A stretch of 64,000 nt of DNA. It comes from Clostridiales bacterium. Lineage in GTDB: Bacteria > Bacillota > Clostridia > Oscillospirales > Acutalibacteraceae. This document shows positions 24,525 through 34,100 of this stretch, piece after piece (the stretch's first letter is position 1; every line of letters begins with the position of its first letter). The notes beneath the pieces were generated by a model. It saw only the letters and a list, made by a program, of their open reading frames with translations, was not told where the DNA came from and did not search any database. The stretch lies in the NCBI GenBank assembly GCA_024690965.1, contig JAILOG010000002.1, positions 87,081-151,080 of the forward strand, read 5' to 3'. Made by a program: the position numbers and the translations under genes.

Positions 24525-25425
24525 TGCTTTGTACACGCTCCTTTCTGCCTATGAAAGGAATTTTTTTGTACCATTTGGGAATGGCGGTGTCTTCGGTGTC
24601 TATAAGGTATTTTTCAAGAACTTTTGTAAGCGATTCCTTATCAAAGCCCTTTTCTATTGTTCCGTTGTTGGCAACCGATATGTAGCCTGTTTCTTCCGAT
24701 ACTACCACAACAACGGCGTCGGATTCCTCACTCATGCCTACAGCGGCACGGTGACGTGTTCCCATATGAGATTCTATGCTGTCTTCTTTTACGGTGAGGG
24801 GCAGCACGCAGCCTGCGGCGTATATCATATCGTCGCGTATGATCACGGCGCCGTCGTGCAGGGGCGCTTTATTAAAAAAGATATTGCCGAAAAGCTTAAC
24901 AGACGGATAAGCGTTTATAAGCGTTCCGGTTGTTGCAATGTCGCCGAGCTTTGTTGAACGCTCGATTACTATAAGCGCGCCTGTTTTTTGCGAAGAAAGA
25001 TAGGCGGCGCTGTTTACGATGGTTTCTATAAGCTCGCGCTTGCGGTAAGCGTCCGCCGACTGGCCTTTTTCTTTTGCGAGCTTTATTTGATTTTTGCCGA
25101 ACTGGCTCCGCCCGAGTTGTTCAAGCAATCTGCGCACCTCGGGCTGAAATACAATGAATATTACAATAACGCTGAACTCAAAAAACGTTTTAAGCAAAGA
25201 TGTAAGCATCACAAAATTAAAGGCGGAAGAAACAGCAAAAAGCACGAGAAGTATTATTACGCCTTTTATAAGCTGAATAGCCCTTGTCTCTCTTATCAGC
25301 TTAACAAGACTGTATATTATAAAAGCTACCGCCAGAATATCAAAAAGATCCTTTATCTGGAACGTTTTTATTACAGATATAAACGAATTAAAAAAGCTTG
25401 AAATTGCTTGTATCACTACGCCCAT
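24514..25425 (-). CDS. cdaA: diadenylate cyclase CdaA
   Basis: A membrane-bound enzyme of about 303 residues that makes cyclic di-AMP from two ATP. Three hydrophobic helices lie in the first 110 residues, then the DAC domain with the catalytic 'LHDGAVIIRDD' near residue 190 and 'MGTRHRAAVGMSE' near 220. The ATG at 25425 (MGVVIQ) is taken as the start; a longer frame from 25464 adds residues without membrane or domain character. cdaA and cdaR overlap, as is usual, but the usual third gene glmM is missing and nfnAB follows instead. Confidence 0.93.
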   Translation of the reverse strand: MGVVIQAISSFFNSFISVIKTFQIKDLFDILAVAFIIYSLVKLIRETRAIQLIKGVIILLVLFAVSSAFNFVMLTSLLKTFFEFSVIVIFIVFQPEVRRLLEQLGRSQFGKNQIKLAKEKGQSADAYRKRELIETIVNSAAYLSSQKTGALIVIERSTKLGDIATTGTLINAYPSVKLFGNIFFNKAPLHDGAVIIRDDMIYAAGCVLPLTVKEDSIESHMGTRHRAAVGMSEESDAVVVVVSEETGYISVANNGTIEKGFDKESLTKVLEKYLIDTEDTAIPKWYKKIPFIGRKERVQSNEK

Positions 25426-25523
25426 AAATATGCACCGCCGCATATCGGCACAAGCGCCGATCAATGTCCTTTCCGAAAATATTTCTATAATTATCCATTA
25501 TCTTCTAATAATATGCCTTAAAC

Positions 25524-25553
25524 ATTTTATCATACATAACACGGGCATTGCAA
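25524..25553 (-). promoter_or_regulatory. candidate promoter for the cdaA-led operon
   Basis: On the minus strand TTGCAA (25548-25553), 18-nt spacer, TAAAAT (25524-25529), about 100 bp before the cdaA ATG. Confidence 0.4.
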
Positions 25554-25583
25554 TATTTTTAATAAATAAAATTGATAAAACTA

Positions 25584-25612
25584 TTGACAAATATTATAAA
25601 GAGTGCTAAATT
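25584..25612 (+). promoter_or_regulatory. sigma-A promoter of the heat-shock operon
   Basis: TTGACA (25584-25589), 17-nt spacer, TAAATT (25607-25612). The -10 box is embedded in a CIRCE half-site, so HrcA binding would block RNA polymerase directly. Confidence 0.8.
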
Positions 25613-25649
25613 ATATCCGGATTTAGCACTCGGAGTACAAGAGTGCTAA
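25601..25649 (+). promoter_or_regulatory. CIRCE operator plus an extra half-site (HrcA binding)
   Basis: A perfect CIRCE, TTAGCACTC (25623-25631), 9-nt spacer, GAGTGCTAA (25641-25649), lies just upstream of hrcA. A further GAGTGCTAA at 25601-25609 overlaps the -10 box and makes a second inverted pair with the left arm (13-nt spacing). HrcA binds CIRCE as a dimer and is released on heat stress when GroEL is titrated. Confidence 0.97.
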
Positions 25650-25664
25650 ATGTGAGGTGAAGGT

Positions 25665-26687
25665 ATGGAAAGCGCAAGCAAACAAATGCTTATTTTGAAA
25701 GCGATAGTAGATTCATACATTGCCACGGGTGAGCCTGTTGCTTCTAAAACGATTTGCGATATGCTCGATTACAAAGTATCGTCTGCAACCGTTAGAAACT
25801 ATATGGCTCAGCTTATGAAGCTGGGATATATTATTCAGCCTCATACATCTGCGGGCAGAATACCTTCCGATAAGGGCTACCTTGAATATATAGGCGTTTT
25901 TGTAGGTGACGAACCCACGCAGGACATAAAGGACAATATAGACAACGCCCTTCTTGAGTGCGATAACGAGCCCGACAGCGTTCTTAAAGCAATTGTTGAT
26001 TTATTGTCGCGTATGCTTAACGGTTACGCTTTCGCGACAACGCCTGATTCCAAGGACGCGCGTATTTATGCCGTGAGATTTGTGAAGATAGGCAGATATA
26101 CCGCAATGGCTGTGCTTGTTACCACATCCGGGGTTGTGAAAACAGGGCTTTTCAGATGTGAATATGTTATAACGGACGAGGTCATAAACATATTTGAGAA
26201 GCTTATCGGTGATAGGTTTACAGGTGTTATGATACAGGAAGTAAACTCGGCGTTTTTGCAGAGCACGGCTGTTTCTATGGGCGAGCTTGGTATGCTTATG
26301 TCAAATGTATTGTGGACAGTGGGAAGGTTGTGCGGGAGCGCAGAGGAAATAACGCTGTTTTCCTCGGAAAATGCCGCAAGGACATTTAAAAACGGTGATT
26401 ATGAGTCCGCACAGAGGCTCGGCACTCTTTTAAGCGACAAAAAGCGGTTGACACGTCTTGCCGGAGAGTATGACAACGGAGTCTATTTCGGAGGCCTTAC
26501 AGATATTACGGAGCTTGAAGGTTTTGCGCTTATTTCTCAGCGATATACGGTAAGCGGTACATCAACCGGAGTTTTGAGTGTGATATGCTCAACAAGAACC
26601 GACTATTTAAGCGCAGTGCCTGCAGTAAAATATGCCGCGCAGGAAGCGGGTAAGATGATAAAGTCCATTGTCGGCGGCGACGAATAA
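25665..26687 (+). CDS. hrcA: heat-inducible transcription repressor HrcA
   Basis: A 340-residue repressor of the class I heat-shock operon. The N-terminal winged helix is clear ('ILKAIVDSYIATGEPVASKTICD' and 'VSSATVRNYMAQLMKLGYI', then 'PHTSAGRIPSDKGYLEYI'), followed by a GAF-like dimerisation domain and the conserved C-terminal segment 'VLSVICSTRTDYLSAVPAVKYAA'. GAGGTGAAGG precedes the ATG. It is the first gene of hrcA-grpE-dnaK-dnaJ and is autoregulated by the CIRCE upstream. Confidence 0.97.
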   Translation: MESASKQMLILKAIVDSYIATGEPVASKTICDMLDYKVSSATVRNYMAQLMKLGYIIQPHTSAGRIPSDKGYLEYIGVFVGDEPTQDIKDNIDNALLECDNEPDSVLKAIVDLLSRMLNGYAFATTPDSKDARIYAVRFVKIGRYTAMAVLVTTSGVVKTGLFRCEYVITDEVINIFEKLIGDRFTGVMIQEVNSAFLQSTAVSMGELGMLMSNVLWTVGRLCGSAEEITLFSSENAARTFKNGDYESAQRLGTLLSDKKRLTRLAGEYDNGVYFGGLTDITELEGFALISQRYTVSGTSTGVLSVICSTRTDYLSAVPAVKYAAQEAGKMIKSIVGGDE

Positions 26688-26706
26688 TTTTTGGAGGCGA
26701 TTTAAG

Positions 26707-27300
26707 TTGTCTAAGGAAAATAAGGAAAAAAAGGATAAAAAAAGCTCCGCCGATAAAGCGGAGAAAGATTTAAAAGCGGAAAAAACCGCAGAAGACAGAA
26801 CTGATAAGGAAGTTGCCGAAAAAGAGGCGACAGAGGCGCAGGAAGCCGATGCCGGATGTGAGGGTTGCAAAAAGCTTGAAACAGAGCTTGAAAAGCTGAA
26901 AGACACACATATGCGATGCGCCGCGGAATACGCTAATTACCGTACAAGAACGGAGAAAGAAAAAGCTGATATTTATGCAAACGCAACAATTGACGCCGTT
27001 AAAAATCTTTTGCCGATAGCGGACAGTATAGATATGGCTATTTCATCGTCAGATGAAGCAGGGGAGGAATATAAAAAAGGCTTGGAGCTTATAAAGGCTC
27101 AACTTGAAAAATCATTTGAGGCTTTGAATATCACAAGTTTCGGCGAAGTGGGAGACGCATTTGACCCACAGCTTTATAACGCTATTTCAAAAACGGAAGA
27201 CGATTCTTTGGGTGAAAACGTTGTTTCGGCGGTATTTCAAAAAGGATACAAATGCCGTGACAAAATAATAAGATATTGTATGGTGCAGGTGGCAAACTGA
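26707..27300 (+). CDS. grpE: nucleotide exchange factor GrpE
   Basis: 197 residues. A highly charged Lys/Glu-rich N-terminus (about residues 1-55) leads into a long helical stalk and the beta-domain, with family marks 'EYANYRTRTEKEKADIYANATIDAVKNLLPIADSID' (read in parts) and 'FDPQLYNAI'. GrpE drives ADP release from DnaK. The TTG at 26707 is chosen because GGAGG lies 9 nt upstream; the longer frame from 26668 runs inside hrcA. It is 19 nt after hrcA. Confidence 0.95.
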   Translation: MSKENKEKKDKKSSADKAEKDLKAEKTAEDRTDKEVAEKEATEAQEADAGCEGCKKLETELEKLKDTHMRCAAEYANYRTRTEKEKADIYANATIDAVKNLLPIADSIDMAISSSDEAGEEYKKGLELIKAQLEKSFEALNITSFGEVGDAFDPQLYNAISKTEDDSLGENVVSAVFQKGYKCRDKIIRYCMVQVAN

Positions 27301-27353
27301 TTAAAGTATTGCAGAATTTAATTTAGATTTTTATATTACGGAGGTAATTTATT

Positions 27354-29189
27354 ATGTCAAAAACAATAGGTATTGATTTAGGTACAACAAACTCCTGCGT
27401 TGCGGTTATAGAAGGCGGCGAGCCGGTAGTTATAACTAACGCGGAGGGCTCAAGAACAACACCGTCTGTTGTTGCTTTTTCAAAAACAGGCGAAAGACTT
27501 ATAGGTCAGGTGGCAAAACGCCAGGCTATTTCAAACCCCGACAAAACCATATCCTCGATCAAAAGAGAAATGGGTTCCGCATACAAGGTAACTATCGACG
27601 GAAAAAGCTATTCTCCTCAGGAGATATCGGCTATGATACTTCAAAAGCTTAAAGCCGACGCGGAAGCTTATTTGGGAGAAAAGGTAACACAGGCTGTTAT
27701 TACCGTTCCCGCTTATTTTACGGACGCACAGCGTCAGGCGACAAAAGACGCGGGCAAAATCGCTGGCCTTGATGTTAAGAGAATAATTAACGAGCCTACT
27801 GCCGCTGCGCTGTCCTACGGCATAGATAAAGAGAATGACCAAAAGGTTATGGTATACGACTTGGGCGGCGGCACATTCGACGTTTCCATTATCGAGATGG
27901 GCGACGGAGTGCAGGAGGTTCTTGCCACAGCGGGTAATAACCGTTTGGGCGGCGACGATTTTGATAAGAGAATAGTTGACTGGATAATCGCCGAATTCAG
28001 AAAAGATACGGGCATAAACCTTGCAAACGATCCGGTTGTTATGCAGAGATTGAAAGAGGCCGCTGAAAAAGCTAAGATCGAGCTTTCGGGCGTTACAACG
28101 TCTCAGATAAATCTACCCTTTATTACGGCAGACGCAAACGGACCTAAACACCTTGATTTGACTCTTACAAGAGCCAAATTTGACGAGCTTACGGCTGACC
28201 TTGTAGAGAGCACAATGGGACCTGTAAGAAGCGCGTTGAAAGACAGTGGACTTTCTCTCAGCCAAATAGACAAGGTGCTTATGGTAGGCGGTTCTTCAAG
28301 AATACCTGCTGTTCAGGACGCGGTTAAAAAGCTTATCGGTAAGGAACCGTTTAAGGGTATAAACCCCGATGAGTGCGTTGCCATTGGCGCGGCTATTCAG
28401 GCAGGCGTTCTCGGCGGAGAAGTTGAGGGCTTGCTTTTACTTGATGTTACGCCTTTGTCTTTGGGCGTTGAAACAATGGGCGGAATAATGACGAAGGTCA
28501 TTGACCGAAATACTACAATTCCTACAAAGAAAAACCAGATATTCTCCACAGCCGCGGACAACCAGACTCAGGTTCAGATAAACGTTTTGCAGGGCGAGCG
28601 TGAATTTGCGAGAGACAACAAACAACTCGGTTTGTTCACACTCGATGGCATTGCCCCCGCGATGAGAGGCGTTCCGCAGATAGAAGTTACATTTGATATA
28701 GACGCGAACGGTATCGTTAACGTATCCGCAAAGGATCTCGGCACAGGCAGAGAACAGAAAATCACTATCACTTCTAACACGAATATGAGCAAAGAGGATA
28801 TAGAAAAGGCTGTTCAGGAAGCGGAAAAATATGCCGCCGAGGACAAGAAACGCCGTGAGGAAGTCGATACTAAAAACGAAGCAGAGAATATGGCGTACGC
28901 CGCTGAAAAGCTTATAAACGAAAGCGGAGATAAGATAGACGAAGCGGATAAATCTGCTCTTACCGCAAAAGCAGGAGAGCTTAAAGAGGCTATAAAGGGA
29001 ACTGATATTGAGAGAATAAAAACTCTTAAAGATGAGCTGCAAAAGACCCTTTATGATGTTTCAGCAAAGCTTTATCAAAATGCTGCTCCTCAAGGTAACC
29101 CCGCAGACGCACAGGGCGCTGCCGATAATAACGGCGGACAGGGTCCCGACGGCAACGTTTATGACGCGGATTTTAAAGATGTGAACTGA
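27354..29189 (+). CDS. dnaK: chaperone protein DnaK (Hsp70)
   Basis: A 611-residue Hsp70. ATPase signatures: '[14 protein letters not shown]' at the start, '[13 protein letters not shown]' near 170 and '[17 protein letters not shown]' near 303. The substrate-binding domain runs from about 360, with the linker '[12 protein letters not shown]'. The lid ends in a Gly/Asn-rich tail ([17 protein letters not shown]). Length and motif order are normal. It is third in the CIRCE-controlled operon, with a GGAGG site before the ATG. Confidence 0.98.
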   Translation: MSKTIGIDLGTTNSCVAVIEGGEPVVITNAEGSRTTPSVVAFSKTGERLIGQVAKRQAISNPDKTISSIKREMGSAYKVTIDGKSYSPQEISAMILQKLKADAEAYLGEKVTQAVITVPAYFTDAQRQATKDAGKIAGLDVKRIINEPTAAALSYGIDKENDQKVMVYDLGGGTFDVSIIEMGDGVQEVLATAGNNRLGGDDFDKRIVDWIIAEFRKDTGINLANDPVVMQRLKEAAEKAKIELSGVTTSQINLPFITADANGPKHLDLTLTRAKFDELTADLVESTMGPVRSALKDSGLSLSQIDKVLMVGGSSRIPAVQDAVKKLIGKEPFKGINPDECVAIGAAIQAGVLGGEVEGLLLLDVTPLSLGVETMGGIMTKVIDRNTTIPTKKNQIFSTAADNQTQVQINVLQGEREFARDNKQLGLFTLDGIAPAMRGVPQIEVTFDIDANGIVNVSAKDLGTGREQKITITSNTNMSKEDIEKAVQEAEKYAAEDKKRREEVDTKNEAENMAYAAEKLINESGDKIDEADKSALTAKAGELKEAIKGTDIERIKTLKDELQKTLYDVSAKLYQNAAPQGNPADAQGAADNNGGQGPDGNVYDADFKDVN

Positions 29190-29212
29190 TAGATCAAATC
29201 AAATGAATATTA

Positions 29213-29254
29213 CGCTGTGGGTGCGCTTTTTGTCTCCACAGCGGAATATTTTTG
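29213..29254 (+). terminator. attenuator-like hairpin between dnaK and dnaJ
   Basis: The stem CGCTGTGG / CCACAGCG (29213-29243) followed by GAATATTTTT. The T-run is interrupted, so it probably lowers rather than abolishes read-through into dnaJ. Confidence 0.5.
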
Positions 29255-29316
29255 TAAAGATCACACAGCTTTTAAAATGACAAATTCCTTTTATGATACA
29301 AACGAGGGTATAGTGT

Positions 29317-30450
29317 ATGGCTGAAAAGAGAGATTATTACGAGGTGCTTGAAGTAGACAAAAGCGCCTCGGAAGACGACATAAAAAAAGCTTACAGAAAG
29401 CTTGCGAAAAAATATCACCCCGACCTTAACCCCAACGACAAAACCGCGGAGGCTAAGTTTAAAGAAGTAAACGAGGCGTATGAGGTATTGTCCGATAAGG
29501 ATAAAAAGGCGAGATATGACCGTTTCGGCCACGCGGGGGTAGACCCGAGCGCGGGCGGCAATCCATACGGTGCGTACGCGCAGGATGTGGATTTCGGGGA
29601 TATATTCTCAAGCTTTTTCGGCGGCTTCGGCGGCAGAAGACAGGCGAATCCAAATGCGCCGCGCCGCGGAACAGACGCCGAGGTGAGCATAGGAATAGAT
29701 TTCGAGGAAGCCGCGAAGGGCTGTAAAAAGAATGTTACTTACAAAGTTGTCGCGACCTGCTCCGAGTGTAACGGCAGCGGAGCGCGCCCCGGCACATCGC
29801 CGAAGAAGTGCAGCGCCTGCGGCGGCACCGGCAGCATAAAGATAAACCAGCGCACGATGTTCGGCGTAATGCAGACATCACGTCAGTGCGACGCCTGCCA
29901 CGGCAAGGGCGAGATTATAGAAAAGCCCTGCCTTAAGTGCAACGGCAACGGCAGGGTTCAAAAAAGCAGCTCGGTTGAAATTACGATACCCGCCGGTATA
30001 AACGACGGGCAGATACTTAACGTAAGCGGGCACGGCAACGCGGGGCTAAATCACGGACCCTCGGGCGACCTGCACGTATATATATCGGTTCGTCCTCACC
30101 CCATATACGAGCGCAAGGGCGACGACGTGTGGTGCGAAATACCGGTTACATTTGCACAGGCGGCTTTGGGAGCGGAAATAACAGTGCCTACCCTTGACGG
30201 CAAAGTAAGCTATCAAATACACGAGGCGACTCAACCGGGTGATATTTTCCGTTTGAAGGGGAGAGGAATCCCCCACTTAAACGGCAGAGGCAAGGGTGAT
30301 CAATACATTAAGGTAACGATAGATGTGCCGAGAAATCTTACTAAGCAGCAAAAGGATATTTTAAAGGAATTTGACAAAGCTATAAGCGATAAGAATTACC
30401 AAAAACGCCAAAGCTTCTTTGACAAGCTGAAAAAGGTTTTTAACGAATAA
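29317..30450 (+). CDS. dnaJ: chaperone protein DnaJ (Hsp40)
   Basis: A 377-residue type I Hsp40. A J-domain (residues 1-70) with the HPD motif in 'YHPDLNPND', a Gly/Phe-rich stretch (about 75-115), four CxxCxGxG zinc repeats at about 145-215 ('CSECNGSGA', 'CSACGGTGS', 'CDACHGKGE', 'CLKCNGNGR') and a C-terminal substrate domain. The coding sequence here is more GC-rich than its neighbours. It stimulates DnaK ATPase and is last in the operon. Confidence 0.98.
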   Translation: MAEKRDYYEVLEVDKSASEDDIKKAYRKLAKKYHPDLNPNDKTAEAKFKEVNEAYEVLSDKDKKARYDRFGHAGVDPSAGGNPYGAYAQDVDFGDIFSSFFGGFGGRRQANPNAPRRGTDAEVSIGIDFEEAAKGCKKNVTYKVVATCSECNGSGARPGTSPKKCSACGGTGSIKINQRTMFGVMQTSRQCDACHGKGEIIEKPCLKCNGNGRVQKSSSVEITIPAGINDGQILNVSGHGNAGLNHGPSGDLHVYISVRPHPIYERKGDDVWCEIPVTFAQAALGAEITVPTLDGKVSYQIHEATQPGDIFRLKGRGIPHLNGRGKGDQYIKVTIDVPRNLTKQQKDILKEFDKAISDKNYQKRQSFFDKLKKVFNE

Positions 30451-30463
30451 ATATATAAAATTA

Positions 30464-30508
30464 CCCTGCACTGTTATGTGATAATAACAGTGCAGGGCGT
30501 TCTTTTTT
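30464..30508. terminator. bidirectional terminator after dnaJ
   Basis: A perfect 14-bp stem CCCTGCACTGTTAT / ATAACAGTGCAGGG (30464-30497), followed by CGTTCTTTTTT on the plus strand and TAATTTTATAT on the minus strand. It separates dnaJ from the convergent gene. Confidence 0.9.
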
Positions 30509-30519
30509 GTATTGGTTTG

Positions 30520-31659
30520 TTATTTTTTAGGTTCAATTTTTATATGATCGGATTCTTTTCCGTTGTCATCCAAAAATTGATACGTGTACATCTTTTTGCC
30601 GTCAAATTCGTTTTCATTTGACAAAGTCAGCGTGCCGCCGGTTACCTTAAGCGATTTGCTTAAATACAGCGTTTCTTTCATTGTGGAATCGCCTATTATT
30701 ATCGGCGGTTCACCGTACAAATCAAGCGTTACACCTTTTTTTACCATCATACAGCTTTCGCTGCCTTCGCAGTTTAGCAATATTCCGTTAGAAACGGTAA
30801 GACTGCCGTCTCCCGTAAAGGTCACGCTTCCGCCGTACATTGCCCCCCAAATGGATATGTTATCTATACGGTTATCCCCTGACAGATTTATCGTGAAACC
30901 GTTACCCATAAGGTTTATGTCCAAAGCACCTGCATAAAATCCGCTTAACGTTAAAGTATTTGTTCCTCTGTCGTAAGACGCGCCCGCAACTGACGCGGAA
31001 AGCTTGCCTGAGGGATCGTATGTATCCCATGCACTTCCTTTTACAAGATATGTGTAATTGCTTTCTCCGCTTCCGAGAAACCTTACATATTCCTCAGAAC
31101 CGTCGCCGCTCCAGGCGTAATCACCCGCAAAATCGGGGTTTAAGTTGCCGAGTGTAGGGAAAATGTCCGCGTCTTCATCGGATGGCTCTAAATCTGTTGC
31201 TTCTTCCCCAGATGTAACGGGTTGGTTTTCGGTGTCTGCCGCTGTGTCGTCAGACACGGGCTCTTGCGTATCCGATGTTTCCGGTGGGTTTTCCTTTATC
31301 TGAGCGATGGCATCTGTCATGACTGTGTATGTTTTGTTGAGAAAATCACTGCCGAAAGGGTCAAGCCCATAAGAAGCCGCAAAGGCAGTTCCCAAAATAA
31401 TAATAGATATCAATGGTCTTAAAAACAGCTTTTTCAAGCGGCTTTCCTTGGGCTCTTTTTCAGGAGCAGCTTTCACACGCTCGTTAAATTCGTCAAGCGA
31501 ATAAACCGTTTCCTTTGGTATGATCTGTTCACGCGGGATGGTTCCTTCATAAGGACCTTGTGACTCACGCGGCATATCGTTATCGTGTATTATGGGATAA
31601 TCGCTTCGGTAAAGAGGATGACGGTTTTTATCGTAATACAATTTAGGCAATTTATTCAC
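30520..31659 (-). CDS. membrane-anchored beta-helix protein, possible carbohydrate-binding domain
   Basis: 379 residues. A basic, proline-rich cytosolic N-terminus (about 1-80), one membrane helix (about 82-100), an acidic Ser/Thr/Glu linker (about 125-165), then a repetitive beta domain (about 200-370) with short strand-turn repeats such as 'NTLTLSGFYAGALDINLMGNG', 'SVTFTGDGSLTVSNG' and 'KVTGGTLTLSNEN'. This resembles the beta-helical carbohydrate-binding family typified by Cthe_2159; that assignment is tentative. It has no dockerin. It is followed by the terminator shared with dnaJ and lies 30 nt after mscS on the same strand. Confidence 0.55.
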   Translation of the reverse strand: MNKLPKLYYDKNRHPLYRSDYPIIHDNDMPRESQGPYEGTIPREQIIPKETVYSLDEFNERVKAAPEKEPKESRLKKLFLRPLISIIILGTAFAASYGLDPFGSDFLNKTYTVMTDAIAQIKENPPETSDTQEPVSDDTAADTENQPVTSGEEATDLEPSDEDADIFPTLGNLNPDFAGDYAWSGDGSEEYVRFLGSGESNYTYLVKGSAWDTYDPSGKLSASVAGASYDRGTNTLTLSGFYAGALDINLMGNGFTINLSGDNRIDNISIWGAMYGGSVTFTGDGSLTVSNGILLNCEGSESCMMVKKGVTLDLYGEPPIIIGDSTMKETLYLSKSLKVTGGTLTLSNENEFDGKKMYTYQFLDDNGKESDHIKIEPKK

Positions 31660-31689
31660 CTCTTTTACATAGAAATATCAAGGTGAATA

Positions 31690-32583
31690 TCACACGGGAA
31701 TGTTGTGCACATCTATCTGCGGGAACGGACACTCTACGCCGAGCTTTCTGAAGCCCAAAAGCAAGTCGTGATTAAGTATACGCCCGCCCGAGAAAATATT
31801 GTTTTCGTCAACTTCGCCTACAAATTTAAGTACAACGGCGCTGTCAGCCAAAGCGTCTACTCCGAGGTATATGGGCGCAGATTTGAATACATCGGGGTGC
31901 TTTTCAAGTATTTCCTGCATAAGGTCGGGTATCTGAGATTCAAGCTTTTCAAGGTCCGTGCCATACGGAATTGCAATAACGCTTACGCTTCTGGACGGCT
32001 TGTCGGAACGGTTGAGTATATTTTTCATTGCGGAGTTATTGATGATTTTAACATTTCCGCCCGGATCGGTTATGCAGGTAACTCTGAGACCTATACTTGT
32101 AACTGTTCCTCTGTAACCTTCAACTTCGACTATGTCGCCCACGTTATATTGGTTTTCAAAAATCATATACGCGCCTGTTACCATATCTTCAATAAGGCTT
32201 TCCGCGGAAAAGCCGATAACTAATGCTACAATTCCAACGCTTGCTACTATAGTGGAAATATTTACGCCCAAAATTGTAAGTCCCCAACACAGTATTACAA
32301 TAACGGCAACATATTTGAGTATGCTGGATATTATTGAGAGAACCGAACGTATTCTGTGTGATTTCGGGCTTGGCAGACTGAGCAGAAATGAAATGAGTGA
32401 TTCGGCACACAAAACTCCGGCAATCATTACAAGGAGCTTAAGAAGTACCGAGAAGTCAAATTTCAAATTTTTGAACATTTCCGGACTTAAAAGCTTTGTT
32501 GCCATACCTATGGCGAAGAGTATTGCCAAAACAACGGCAGTTACAGCCAAGCGAATAATTTTTGCTTTTTTATTGCTTTCCAT
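31690..32583 (-). CDS. small-conductance mechanosensitive channel, MscS family
   Basis: 297 residues. Three membrane helices in the first 150 residues, the last rich in Gly/Ala ('GIVALVIGFSAESLIEDMVTGAYMIFE') as in the MscS pore helix, then the beta domain with 'YNVGDIVEVEGYRGTVTSIGLR' and 'NSAMKNILNRS', and a C-terminal alpha/beta domain. It opens under membrane tension to release osmolytes. The ATG at 32583 has GGAAGGAG at good spacing; the longer frame from 32604 does not. Confidence 0.92.
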   Translation of the reverse strand: MESNKKAKIIRLAVTAVVLAILFAIGMATKLLSPEMFKNLKFDFSVLLKLLVMIAGVLCAESLISFLLSLPSPKSHRIRSVLSIISSILKYVAVIVILCWGLTILGVNISTIVASVGIVALVIGFSAESLIEDMVTGAYMIFENQYNVGDIVEVEGYRGTVTSIGLRVTCITDPGGNVKIINNSAMKNILNRSDKPSRSVSVIAIPYGTDLEKLESQIPDLMQEILEKHPDVFKSAPIYLGVDALADSAVVLKFVGEVDENNIFSGGRILNHDLLLGFRKLGVECPFPQIDVHNIPV

Positions 32584-32670
32584 GTTGTCTCCTTCCAACC
32601 GCATAAATACGGTTAATAAGTTTTTGCGGATGTGTTTCCGAATTTAAGATAATTACATCCACTGACACCG

Positions 32671-32699
32671 ATTGTATCACATATAATAAACTATTTCAA
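32671..32699 (-). promoter_or_regulatory. sigma-A-like promoter of mscS
   Basis: On the minus strand TTGAAA (32694-32699), 17-nt spacer, TACAAT (32671-32676), about 90 bp before the ATG. The remaining gap to spoIID is AT-rich and holds two short AAAACGRCTGTTTTTT motifs of unknown meaning (about 32747 and 32834). Confidence 0.55.
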
Positions 32700-32846
32700 C
32701 ATAAAACAACAAAAAACAATCATTTTTTTGTAGGAGTTTTAGAAAAAACGACTGTTTTTTGTTAATTGTGAAAAATAAATTTTAAACAGAATATATGTAT
32801 ATTGCCACTGAAACGTAATCAAATCTATATACAAAACGGCTGTTTT

Positions 32847-33911
32847 TTATATGTTTACTATATCAGTGCCCGGATAATAATATGAAATGATATCCTTGAA
32901 ATCTGCGCCCTGCCTTGCCAGATATTCCGCGCCGTATTGGCTCATTCCTACGTTATGACCGTAGCCGCGTGTGGTGAAAACAAAGTTGTTCTCATTATAT
33001 ACTACGTCAAAGCACGCGCTTCGCAGACCGAAAGCTTCACGTAGCTGCTGACCCGTGAATGTTTTGTCTCCGACAGCAATATTAAGTACGGTTCCCGATA
33101 CTGTAAGGTCTGTTATTTTAAACCAGTCTACGGGGTTTTCCTGCAAAGATACATCTGCGAAATTAGTTGATATTATTTCTTCGGCTTCTTCTTTTGAAAA
33201 GCTCAGTTCTTCCTTGTAACCGGGTGCGCCGCTGTCGTATGGGCTGGGTACGCTTACAAGATATGGCAGAGGGCTTGCGAACACATTTTCGCTGTTTTCG
33301 GTTGTGCCAGAAGAAATTGCGTAAAAGACCGTTAACGCGGGCTCTCCTTCGTAAGTTACGGCCTTGCCTTCAATTTCATCCGCTGCTTTGGCATAAACCG
33401 AGTAAACCTTTTCGTAGTTATCTTCCGTGCGCTCCTTGAACAAATCTTCCGTAAGATATTTTTCTCCTATCGACAGATCCGCGCTGAAATCATAGTCGAG
33501 CTTATCTCCTGTACGGTTATTTTGCCTTTGCAAAGAATAGTATGTATAAACACAGAGCATTTGCGCTTTTATAGCCTCTGTGTGAAATGTTGATGGAACT
33601 TCCGCGGCTGTTCCGCCTATCATAAAATCCCGGTTTTTCACCGTGATTATTTCACCTGTGGAAGTATCCAGAATATTAAACGACTCGTATTTTTCGCTGT
33701 TTTTAAGGCTGCCGTTTGTATTTAGCGCGGCTGCCTGTTTAACTGCGTTTAATGTCTCATTCTTTGATAAAATATCGGAGTCTTGCGGCGCTGTAACTCC
33801 CGGCTTTTCAGGTGTGTTTTCAGTGTGTGAATAAAACCTTGCGACCGTGTACAGAGGCAGAGCGGCGGCGCAAAAATACAGCACAGCTATAAATAATATT
33901 CTTTTCCTCAT
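32847..33911 (-). CDS. spoIID: SpoIID/LytB-domain protein, stage II sporulation protein D
   Basis: 354 residues with one N-terminal membrane helix (about 5-25) and an extracellular SpoIID domain. It cleaves denuded glycan strands (lytic transglycosylase) during forespore engulfment. Seen: 'GGTAAEVPSTFHTEAIKAQ' near residues 98-116, whose Glu matches the catalytic Glu of SpoIID, 'ATSSG'-like 'YAISSGTTENSENVF', and the hallmark 'RGYGHNVGMSQYGAEYLARQG' near the end. The usual partners spoIIM and spoIIP are not adjacent. LytB-type amidase enhancers share the domain, but length and context favour SpoIID. Confidence 0.9.
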   Translation of the reverse strand: MRKRILFIAVLYFCAAALPLYTVARFYSHTENTPEKPGVTAPQDSDILSKNETLNAVKQAAALNTNGSLKNSEKYESFNILDTSTGEIITVKNRDFMIGGTAAEVPSTFHTEAIKAQMLCVYTYYSLQRQNNRTGDKLDYDFSADLSIGEKYLTEDLFKERTEDNYEKVYSVYAKAADEIEGKAVTYEGEPALTVFYAISSGTTENSENVFASPLPYLVSVPSPYDSGAPGYKEELSFSKEEAEEIISTNFADVSLQENPVDWFKITDLTVSGTVLNIAVGDKTFTGQQLREAFGLRSACFDVVYNENNFVFTTRGYGHNVGMSQYGAEYLARQGADFKDIISYYYPGTDIVNI

Positions 33912-33938
33912 TTTTTATCACCTTTATCATAAATTTTA

Positions 33939-33967
33939 TTGACATCTTGAGCTATTTGCTCTAAAAT
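33939..33967 (+). promoter_or_regulatory. sigma-A promoter for the membrane protein at 34101
   Basis: TTGACA (33939-33944), 17-nt spacer, TAAAAT (33962-33967). It would give a leader of about 125 nt. Confidence 0.6.
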
Positions 33968-34100
33968 AGATTGTTGTATCATAATCTAATAATATGATTA
34001 TCAGTGTGTAAATATTACGTTGAAATAAATTAAGAAAGGCAAATGCGCTTTTGCGGCTTCGGCTGCTTTTTAAAAACGGTGTTTTTGATGGTGACGCTTT

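Noticed and set aside
32700..32846. Two AAAACGRCTGTTTTTT motifs as terminators of spoIID
   Set aside because: They do not form stable stems on their own and the T-runs lie on the plus strand, not the minus strand needed for spoIID.
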